Positions 48,985 to 57,169 of a stretch of DNA of 64,000 nucleotides are shown here, in pieces (the stretch's first letter is position 1; the number at the start of each line of letters is the position of its first letter). The notes under the pieces are model-generated. The model did not search any database, had not been told where the DNA came from, and worked only from the letters and a program-made list of their open reading frames with translations. Source of the stretch: CAVEFW01 sp964579575 (GTDB lineage Bacteria; Actinomycetota; Coriobacteriia; Coriobacteriales; Eggerthellaceae). A program made the translations under genes and the position numbers. The DNA is taken from contig CAZOGL010000001.1 in the NCBI GenBank assembly GCA_964579575.1, positions 92,668 to 156,667 of the forward strand, given 5' to 3'.

Positions 48985-49418
48985 TTTCGACTCCTCGTAT
49001 CGCACTGAAAATAGTGGATGACTGCTACTATTATAAAATGACTTTGCCAAGGTCATAACGGATTTTTTCTTTCGATTTTCTACCAATTAATGGCCCATTG
49101 CCAGTAGAAAAAATGCAGGGAATGGATATAATCTACTCTAATTGCCTGTCGGATACAGGGCAATTGTGTGTTGCTTGTTTCAGGAGCGCCGCAGGCCATG
49201 AGGGACGGGCCACCGTACTAGTTGAAGAAGGAAGTAGAGAGTCTTCTTCACATAGTACGTGGGCTATTTGGGGTTCAACCTCGTTTCTCTACCGCTTCGG
49301 TTGTACGCCAAGGACCCAAGTGGGTTTGCGGTCTGCAGCCTGTGTATTCGGGCTGTTGCGAATGAATCGAGCGATGCGCGGAATAGTTGGAAGACGAGAA
49401 AAGAGAGAGAGGGATGAG
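48985..49418. other. Intergenic region with a long structured leader upstream of the molybdoenzyme operon
   Basis: A TATAAT box is at 49127-49132. Downstream, within the leader of about 280 bases, are a hairpin AATTGCC / GGCAATT (about 49139-49165) and a long hairpin at 49210-49262. The leader ends with the SD-like AGAGAGAGGG before the ATG at 49419. An open frame through this region exists but shows no signal peptide or family match. Confidence 0.6.
49210..49262 (+). promoter_or_regulatory. Long hairpin in the leader of the molybdoenzyme operon
   Basis: Three paired blocks stack: CCAC/GTGG, GTACTA/TAGTAC and TGAAGAAG/CTTCTTCA. They are interrupted by one bulged base and a two-by-two internal loop, with a 12-base apical loop (49231-49242). 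About 18 base pairs form in all. Confidence 0.65.
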
Positions 49419-52400
49419 ATGACGACGGAAATTGATATCCATGCGCCTGGAGTAGAATGCATCCGTACGCAGTGCTACTTCTGCCACGCCAACTGTGGTG
49501 TTCTTGCATACGTCAAGGACGGCGACGTCATCAAGATCGAGGGCGACCCCGATTACACCAATCAGGGCGGCTTGTGCTGTCGTGGTACGAGTGCTCTCCT
49601 GCACGTCAATCACCCCGGTCGCGTCAACCACGTGTTGAAGCGCGTCGGAGAGAAGGGTGAAGGCAAGTGGGAGCAGGTCGACTACGACCAAGCTATCCAA
49701 GAGGTCGCTGACCGACTCAATCAGATCAAGGCCGAGAACGGCGCTGAGAGCGTTGCGTCCTGCGGCGGTACTACCCGTACCGACGACTGGGCACGTCGAC
49801 GCTTCCTCAACCAGTTCGGTACCCCGAACGGTTTCCACAACGCATTGCTTTGCTGGATTCCTACGTTCATGGCTGAGACCTGCGTTGCTGGTTGGTCTCC
49901 GTTCGAGACCGACTTGGGCGGCGCGCGCTGCTTGATCCTGTGGGGCATGAACCCTGGCGCATCTACGCTGCCTGGCATGCATGGCTACTGGGATTTGATC
50001 CACAACGGCATGAAGTGCATCGTTGTTGATCCGCGTTATTCCGAGACGGCAGCAAAGGCTGACCTTTGGTTGCCTGTTTTGCCCGGTACCGATGCTGCTT
50101 TGGCTTTGGCAATGCTGTACTGCGCTGTCATGGAGGGCCTGTGCAACTTCGAGTTCTGCGCAACCTGGTGCGACGGTTTCGATGATCTCATGGGTCATTT
50201 GGGCGATTACACGCCTGAGTGGGCTGAGGAGATCTGCGGCATTCCTGCCGAGAAGATTCGCGCTGCGGCAACCATGTATTGCACCAACACCCCCGGCTGC
50301 ATCCAGTGGGGCTGCACGTGGGACCAGATGGGTTCTGGCTCCACCACCACATCCCATGCACTGCAGTTGCTCCGTGCGGTCACGGGCAACCTTGAGGTTC
50401 CCGGTGGCGACGGCATGCCCGGTCCTGCGATGAACTACCTCACCGACGAGGAATTGGAGCTCAACGAGCTTTTGCCTGATGCGATCAAGGAAAAGCAGAT
50501 CGGCTCCAACAAGTTCAAGTTGGCTTCTTGGCCTGGTTATACCCTGATTTCCAAGACCAACAAGCGTACGTGGGGCAAGACCCTGCCGGCAGAATGGTTC
50601 TGCGAGGCCCATGGCCCCAGCGTCTTTAAGGCAATCCTGACCAAGGATCCCTACGAGATTCGTGCCCTTATCGTCAACGCCTCCAACCCGATGATGTCTT
50701 ACGGCGACTCCAAGATGGTCCTCGCCGCAATCAAGGCCGTTGAGTTCTTGGTCGTTGTTGACTATTGGATCACCCCGACCGCCCTGTTCGCTGACTACGT
50801 TTTCCCTGCAGCTGGCGCACTCGAGCGTCCTGTTATCGTCACCCACTACGGCGCAACCGACTCCCTCATGGGCGGTCGTCGTGCAATGCAGCCGAAGTAC
50901 GATCGTCACACCGACATGGTCTTCTGGCGTAAGTTGGGTCTGGCCTGCGGCCAGGATCCCGCAAACTGGCCGTGGGAGACCGAGGAAGAGGCATACTGGG
51001 CTATCATGGAGCCCATCGGATTGCCTGTCTCCTCCTACAACGAGTTTGTTGACAAGATCCGTATGTATTATCCGCCGCTGCACCAGAGCAAGTATCTTGC
51101 TCGTGGCGGCTTCTGGACGCCCACCGGTAAGATTGAGCTCAACTCCACGATCTTGCAGGAGCTCGGCTATCCCGGAATGCCGACCTATATCGGTTGCTCC
51201 GAGAACCCGATCGACAATCCTGACTTGGCCAAGGAGTACCCGATTCGCCTCACCACCGGCGGCGGCTTCATGCCTTACCACCATTCCGAGCATTTCAACA
51301 TGCCCTACATCCGTTACATCTCCCCGGATCCGTACTTCAGCATCAACCCCGATACGGCTGATGAGTACGACATCAAGGAGCGTGACTGGTGCTGGATCGA
51401 GACCCGTCGTGGCCGTATCAAGATGCGCGCCGATGTCGACAACGTCGTCGCTCCCGGCGTCATCATGTGCCCGCGTGGTTGGTGGTTCCCTGAGCGTGAC
51501 GGTTCCGCAGACTTGGACAACCCCTTCGGTTGCCTCGAGTCCAACGTCAATACGCTGACCTCCGTCGACGACGAGCATTGCGACCCCATGGGCGGCTCTT
51601 GGGCCAACCGTGGCTTGCTTTGCAAGATCTACAAGTGCACCGCCAACGACAACGTCTACACCTACGAGGATACCAAGTGGTCCATCCCCGGCTCCGATCC
51701 TCGCAAGGGCAAAACCTTCGAAGACGCTGTACATCGTATGCCGAAGGAAGTTATCAAGGCTCGTCCGGACATCGACTTCGAGAAGCCGAAGAAGCCCGCA
51801 GAGGTCGATTGCCCCGACGGATTCGAGTGGGCATGGCAGGATGGTTCCGTCTATCACAAGGCGACCAACTTCAAGCGCAACGAGGCTGGTTGGATTGTCA
51901 GCCCGCGCGACCAAAGGCAGTATGACCCTTACACGTTGTGGACATTTGATGCTGCTAGCAACACGTTGCTTGACGCTGAGGGTAAGAAATACAGCCTGAC
52001 TCGCGAGCCTATCGCGTTCCTTGGCAGCACCATCTGCTATCCGGGTCGTTTCGAGGCCCCCTACGAACTCCCCAGCGGCGTGACGTGGGACAAGGAACAG
52101 GGCGTCGGCATGTCGTTCGGCCATCCTTACAACAATTTCGCCGGTTGGTGCATCGATCCTCAGACCAATGTCTACTATGATGTCTGCACTGGCTACGCTC
52201 TCGACCCGGCCAACGATTGCCTCGTTGACGCCACGGGCAAGCAGTATGACAAGCTGACCCGTCTCCCCAAGGGCGAGAAGCAGAAGTATCTGAAGTGCAT
52301 CGCTTTGTATCCGGGCGTTGCATTCCCGCCTTTCAAGATGCCCTCCACTGCTACGTGGGACAAGGAGAAAGGTTACGCAACCGCCTTTGGTCATCCTTAT

Positions 52401-54311
52401 GACCCCAAGACTGGTTGGTGCATCGAGCCCGATACGGACATCTACTACGATCCCTACACCGGTTACGCATATGATCCGGTCTACAAGAAACTCGTTGATC
52501 AGAACACCGGAAAGCGCTACAACATCGATGAGAAGCGCGAAGAGACCCATCTCTTCATCGAGAGCATCGAGATCTTCCCTGGCTTCCCGAACCCGCCGTT
52601 TGATTTGCCTAAGACTGCAACTTGGGACAAGAATGCGGGTTACGCCGAGGCCTTTGGCAAGAAGTACGACCCGGCCCTTGGCTGGTGCATCGATTTCGAC
52701 ACCAAGATCTACTACGATCCGTATACCGGTCTCGCATATGATCCGAGCCAGAGCAACCTCGTAGACCAAAACACTGGCGAGCGTTTCGAGATTTCCACGC
52801 GTGCACGTCTTGAGGATCCCGCTGCTGAGGCATTCAAGGCCGTGGGCGATAAGCCGCCGGTTCTTGCTGCTCCCACCAAGGAAGCCCCCGAGGGCAAGCG
52901 CTACGTAAAGAAGCGTGTCCAAATCGCCCGCGACGAGGCCGAGAAGGCTGTAAAGGCCGAGGACACCCAGTCCGCGAAGCCGTCCGGAGTCGCCAAGTCG
53001 ACGAGGTTCCCCCGTGCAGCGAAACCGAGTTCTACTGCGAAGCCGGCCATTGCGGCCAATCCGACCAAGTTCGCTCGTGCCGCGAAGCCCACGGGTGCTG
53101 GCAAGAAGGCAGCCAAGCCGTCCGGCATGAAGGCCGCCGGTGCCGCGAAGCCGTCCAGTGCCGCCAAGCCGACCAAGGTCGCCGCTGCCGCCAAGCCGGC
53201 TAAGGCCGCCAAGTCGACGAGGTTCCCCCGTGCAGCGAAACCGAGTTCTACTGCGAAGCCGNNNNNNNNNNNNNNNNNNNNNNNNNNNNNNNNNNNNNNN
53301 NNNNNNNNNNNNNNNNNNNNNNNNNNNNNNNNNNNNNNNNNNNNNNNNNNNNNNNNNNNNNGGCCAATCCGACCAAGTTCGCTCGTGCCGCGAAGCCCAC
53401 GGGTGCTGGCAAGAAGATCGTTGTCGTTGAGCCGGTAGCTGTCGAGACGAATGTCGAAATGGTCTCCATCTGGGATTATGTCCTTGAGGACGCTCCTAAG
53501 CCTGTTGCTGCCGCAGCTGCTCCTGCAGAGGCTGCCGCCCCCGCAAAGCCCGCAGCTGCTCCTGCAGAGGCTGCCGCCCCCGCAAAGCCCGCTGCCGAAA
53601 CGAAGGCCGCCGGCGCAGCCAAGCCGTCCGGCGCAGCTAAGCCGACCAAGGCCGCCGGCGCCGCGAAGCCCTCGGGTGCTGGCAAGAAGGCCGCCGGTCC
53701 CGCGAAGCCCTCGGGTGCTGGCAAGAAGGCCGCCGGTCCCGCGAAGCCGTCCGGTGCTGCAAAGCCGAGCTCTGCCGCGAAGCCGTCCAGTGCTGCAAAG
53801 CCGAGTTCTGCCGCGAAGCCGTCCGACGCCGCCAAGCCGGCCAAGTTCGCTCGTGCTGCGAAGCCCACGGGTGCTGGCAAGAAGGCCACTGGCGCTGTCG
53901 AGCCCAGCTCTGCCGCCAAGCCGGCCAAGTTCGCTCGTGCTGCGAAGCCCACGGGTGCTGGCAAGANNNNNNNNNNNNNNNNNNNNNNNNNNNNNNNNNN
54001 NNNNNNNNNNNNNNNNNNNNNNNNNNNNNNNNNNNNNNNNNNNNNNNNNNNNNNNNNNNNNNNNNNAGGCTGCCGGTGCCGCCAAGCCGTCTGGTGTGAA
54101 GGCTGCTGGCCCCGCAAAGCCGACCAAGGCTGCTGGTCCTGCGAAGCCTAAGAAGGCTGCCGGTCCCGCAAAGCCGTCTGGCGCAACCAAGGCCGCCGGT
54201 CCCGCTAAGCCCACGATGCACAAGGTCGCTGGCCCCGCTAAGCCGACCCGCGCCGCCGGCCCTGCAAAGCCGACTCGTGCTGCTGGTCCCGCAAAACCGT
54301 CCCGTAGGTAA
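49419..54311 (+). CDS. Molybdopterin oxidoreductase with C-terminal YYDPYTG repeats and an Ala-Lys-Pro tail; spans two assembly gaps
   Basis: Residues 1 to about 730 are a DMSO-reductase-family enzyme without a Tat signal: [4Fe-4S] motif QCYFCHANCG with GGLCCRG, a probable Mo/W ligand Cys145 (LLCWIPTFM), and GGFWTPTGKIE. The cysteine ligand near residue 141-145 and the layout recall acetylene hydratase and the dehydroxylases of gut Eggerthellaceae. About residues 800-1125 hold repeats (around 85 residues) with TWDKE, FGHPYDP, GWCI and IYYDPYTGYAYDP. Then comes a low-complexity tail of AAKPSG/AAKPTK units. The 100-N gaps at 53262-53361 and 53967-54066 break the frame artificially; each side reads the same repeat language, ending at the stop at 54309-54311. 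The substrate is unknown. Confidence 0.85.
53262..53361. other. Assembly gap inside the Ala-Lys-Pro tail
   Basis: Exactly 100 N. The 5' flank copies coding sequence at about 52990-53041, and the 3' flank continues the sequence seen at about 53054, so the gap lies in a long repeat. Confidence 0.9.
53967..54066. other. Second assembly gap inside the Ala-Lys-Pro tail
   Basis: Exactly 100 N within repeated AAKPTGAGK units. The true length is unknown, so the reading frame across it cannot be checked. Confidence 0.9.
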
Positions 54312-54328
54312 GGAGAGGAGAGAGAATC

Positions 54329-54907
54329 ATGACCCGTTATTGCATGGTTATCGATAAACGTCGTTGCATCGGCTGCCACTCCTGCACGGTTGCGTGCCGT
54401 ACGTGGAACCAGCTTCCGATGGATATCGTCTACAATCCCGTTGTCAGCGAGGGCTGTGTTGGTAAGTGGCCCAACGTGCATCGCACTTGGACCCCGATGC
54501 TTTGCCAGCATTGCGCCAAGCCGGCATGCGTTCCGCAGTGCCCGACTGGTGCTTCCCAACAGTTGGAAGACGGCACTGTCATTGTCGAGTACAAGAAATG
54601 CATGGGCTGCCTTGTCTGCGTCAATGCTTGCCCCTATGGCATGCGTGACCAGTCCAAGATGGAGCCCCGCCTGCATCGTTTCGTCCGCAAGTGCACTTTC
54701 TGCAAAGATCGTCGCGATTACGACCCGGAAGCCACTACGTACTGCGTGCAGACCTGCCATCAGAAGGCTCGTATCTTCGGTGATTTGGATGATCCCAACT
54801 CCGAGGTCTCCCATATCATCGGCAGCGTTACTACCGAGCGTCTGTTCGAAGAGCTGAACACCGAGCCGCAGATTTACTACATTCCGGACTTGGGAGGTGA
54901 GCTGTAA
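54329..54907 (+). CDS. Four-cluster ferredoxin subunit, DmsB/NrfC-like
   Basis: The protein has 192 residues. Cysteine groups CIGCHSCTVACRTW, CQHCAKPACVPQCP, CMGCLVCVNACPYG and CTFCKDR with CVQTCHQKA supply four [4Fe-4S] centres, as in DmsB, NrfC and PsrB. There is no signal sequence, so it faces the cytoplasm like the large subunit. It starts 18 bp after the molybdoenzyme gene and overlaps the NrfD gene by one base. It should carry electrons between the membrane subunit and the molybdenum site. Confidence 0.93.
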   Translation: MTRYCMVIDKRRCIGCHSCTVACRTWNQLPMDIVYNPVVSEGCVGKWPNVHRTWTPMLCQHCAKPACVPQCPTGASQQLEDGTVIVEYKKCMGCLVCVNACPYGMRDQSKMEPRLHRFVRKCTFCKDRRDYDPEATTYCVQTCHQKARIFGDLDDPNSEVSHIIGSVTTERLFEELNTEPQIYYIPDLGGEL

Positions 54908-55908
54908 TGCGTCATCATTACTGGGCATGGTATATTCCGACCTACCTGTTCTTGGGTGGTCTGGGCGGTGGCATCATGTTCCTGTCCATGATCCTCAGCG
55001 TGTTTGTGTACCCTGGCTCTGAGGCCGTTGTTCAGGCTTTGTGGCTTCCGGTATTCTTCGCGCTCGCCTGCATCGCGGTTGGCTGCCTCTTCCTCATCTT
55101 GGACCTCGGTCAGCCCACTGTGTTCTATCGCGCGTTCGTCAAGAACAAGTCCGTTATTGCTTGGGGTGCTCGTTGTCTGTCTGTTTGCATGATCTTCGCG
55201 CTCCTTTGGTGGCTTTCCGCCATCCCTATGGTTGCTCCGATTGATTGCCTGCGACCGATCGTGGACTTCTTTACGACGTTCCGCGTGTTCAACATGGTGC
55301 TTTCTGGTATCGCCGGTGCTTGCGTCATGATCTATACGGGCGCAATGCTTTCCACCTTGAAGGCACATTCTTGGTGGGCCACCCCGGCTTTGCCGATCCT
55401 GTTCACCGTTTCCGCGACTTCCACGGGTTGCGCTGGCATCATGCTCTTTGCTGGCATCCATCCCTTGGGTGGTACCGCTGATGTTCTGCTCGCGACCGAG
55501 GCTGTTCACCACTTTGTCCATACTGGTGACATCATCCTCGTATTCTCCGAGCTGTTCATCCTCCTGACCATGGTCCTGTCCTTTTTGGGTGCAGGCAATA
55601 AGGTCCAGAACGCTGCGGCACATCGTTGGATTCATGGCTCCTATGCCTTCCCGTTCTGGTTTGGCATGATTCTTTGCGGTCTGGTCATTCCGCAGACCAT
55701 CAACCTGTTCTGCGGCGAGATCGCTATCTTGTCCTACGTCATTGGCCCGCTGTTCGTCCTCTTCGGCGGCTGCTTGCTCCGCTTCCTTTGCATCCAGTCT
55801 GATGACCGTGCTGAGATTCCTGGCGAGAGCAGGTACTTCTCTCGTCTCAAGAAGAAGGGCGAGGCAGAGTTCCTTACCCGTTGGGAGTACGGCAAGAACG
55901 AGTTCTAA
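54907..55908 (+). CDS. NrfD/PsrC-like membrane subunit
   Basis: The protein has 333 residues with about eight or nine hydrophobic helices, beginning WYIPTYLFLGGLGGGIMFLS, the typical NrfD/PsrC opening. It lacks heme histidine pairs and is expected to exchange electrons with menaquinone. It is coupled to the ferredoxin gene by TAATG, so the three genes encode one membrane-bound complex. A terminator follows the stop. Confidence 0.92.
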   Translation: MRHHYWAWYIPTYLFLGGLGGGIMFLSMILSVFVYPGSEAVVQALWLPVFFALACIAVGCLFLILDLGQPTVFYRAFVKNKSVIAWGARCLSVCMIFALLWWLSAIPMVAPIDCLRPIVDFFTTFRVFNMVLSGIAGACVMIYTGAMLSTLKAHSWWATPALPILFTVSATSTGCAGIMLFAGIHPLGGTADVLLATEAVHHFVHTGDIILVFSELFILLTMVLSFLGAGNKVQNAAAHRWIHGSYAFPFWFGMILCGLVIPQTINLFCGEIAILSYVIGPLFVLFGGCLLRFLCIQSDDRAEIPGESRYFSRLKKKGEAEFLTRWEYGKNEF

Positions 55909-55950
55909 GCATTTATCAGCGTTTTTGCTGACAAGTACCTAGAAACTTGC

Positions 55951-55987
55951 GAACCCGGTTCTATACTAAGGACCGGGTTCGTTTTTT
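55951..55987 (+). terminator. Rho-independent terminator after the NrfD gene
   Basis: GAACCCGGT and ACCGGGTTC pair around a 12-base loop, followed by GTTTTTT. It lies between the NrfD gene and the next gene. Confidence 0.88.
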
Positions 55988-56006
55988 ATTGAGAGGGGAG
56001 ATCCCA

Positions 56007-57002
56007 ATGGAAACGTATGTGTTCGAAGACGTGTTTGCGGGAACTCAGGTCGAATGCGAATTTCCTGGACTTGCGACAGTGGTACGAGAGGCTGCCGAGA
56101 GTCACACAGTCGAGAAGAGCGTGTTCTTTCCAGGGTGTTCCTTTCTGAACTACGGCATGCCGTTAGTGCAGGCGGTGTACAACACTCTTCATGATGCTGG
56201 AGAGGTTGATGGCATCTCGTTGTTGTGTTGTGGCAAGATTTTGTCCTACGAGCCAGACGGTGCCGAGCTTCGGCTGACCTTCGAAAACCAGCTGATAGAG
56301 CGCCTTGTTGAGGTCAAATGTGAGCGCCTCGTTTGTGCATGTCCCAATTGTGTCAAAGCCCTTCGCGATGCGTTCGAGCGCGACCCACGCATGGCAAATG
56401 TGAAGATCGAGGTCCTTCCTGAGGTTTTGTGCCGCTTGGGATATCGGGTCGACCCTGCTACTGCCCAAGCTATCTTTGCTCGCAGGGTTGCGGAGGACAA
56501 GTGGTACTCAGAGGAGATTACGGACGAGGCGACCTTTTATGAGGAGATGAACAGCGCTCCGACTGCCAAGTTCGCTGTCCACGACTCCTGTCCGGATCGT
56601 ACTTATGGTGAATTCGCAGACAGCACCCGTGCCATTCTTCCGGCGGAACTTTGGGTGGATCCCGAGCATTGCCGCAAGACCTCGATTTGTTGCGGTAGCT
56701 TGCCTCGTGCGGCGGGGAAGTTCGAACAGGCTGACCGATGCGCCATCATGAACGGTGAAGAGGCGATCGCAGCTGGGGCGAATGCGATTATTACCCCCTG
56801 TGTGAGCTGCGTGTTCCAACTGACGATGGTGCAAAAACTCGTTCCGGTGTTCCACTACCTTGAGCTTTTGTACAATTGGCCGATCGATTGGAGGACGGCG
56901 GATCAATACATGAAGCTTCGTTTCCTCTTCGATGAGACCCTTGGCGCTATCGACGTCCGCGGAAATCGAAATTTCCAAGAGCTTGACGTCCCCACGGCGT
57001 AA
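56007..57002 (+). CDS. CCG-domain iron-sulfur protein, HdrB-like
   Basis: The protein has 331 residues from the ATG at 56007 (GAGAGGGGAG upstream). It has two cysteine-rich CCG modules: FFPGCSFLNYG to LLCCGKIL with CACPNC, and VHDSCPDR to ICCGSLPRAAGKF with PCVSC. CCG domains bind an unusual [4Fe-4S] cluster in heterodisulfide reductase, glycolate oxidase and related enzymes. It lies between two molybdoenzyme genes and may pass electrons to one of them, or act as its own reductase. The gene begins after a terminator and so likely has its own promoter. Confidence 0.85.
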   Translation: METYVFEDVFAGTQVECEFPGLATVVREAAESHTVEKSVFFPGCSFLNYGMPLVQAVYNTLHDAGEVDGISLLCCGKILSYEPDGAELRLTFENQLIERLVEVKCERLVCACPNCVKALRDAFERDPRMANVKIEVLPEVLCRLGYRVDPATAQAIFARRVAEDKWYSEEITDEATFYEEMNSAPTAKFAVHDSCPDRTYGEFADSTRAILPAELWVDPEHCRKTSICCGSLPRAAGKFEQADRCAIMNGEEAIAAGANAIITPCVSCVFQLTMVQKLVPVFHYLELLYNWPIDWRTADQYMKLRFLFDETLGAIDVRGNRNFQELDVPTA

Positions 57003-57029
57003 GGGAAAAGATACCAAGAGAAGAAGGGC

Positions 57030-57060
57030 CCACGGATTGTTCTGTGGGTTTTTCTTTTTG
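57030..57060 (+). terminator. Rho-independent terminator after the CCG gene
   Basis: CCCAC pairs with GTGGG, followed by TTTTTCTTTTT. Confidence 0.7.
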
Positions 57061-57169
57061 ATGGGCGTAACGTGAAGGTAAGGCACCAGTGGTCCCTTTA
57101 TCATCCTTTCAGGGCGGTACGGGGGTACAATTTAGTGGCTTAGATGACTTATATGAGAGAGGGAATGCC

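Noticed and set aside
49098..49418. N-terminal extension of the molybdoenzyme from 49098
   Set aside because: It has no signal peptide or family match and overlaps the promoter and strong hairpins; ATG 49419 has a better context.
49275..52922. Very long open frame on the minus strand opposite the molybdoenzyme (about 1200 codons), and similar ones opposite rpoB, rpoC and leuS
   Set aside because: They mirror the codon pattern of well-supported genes on the other strand and show no domain or SD signal.
53240..54100. Frameshifts in the molybdoenzyme tail
   Set aside because: The frame changes coincide with the N gaps of arbitrary length; both sides encode the same repeats.
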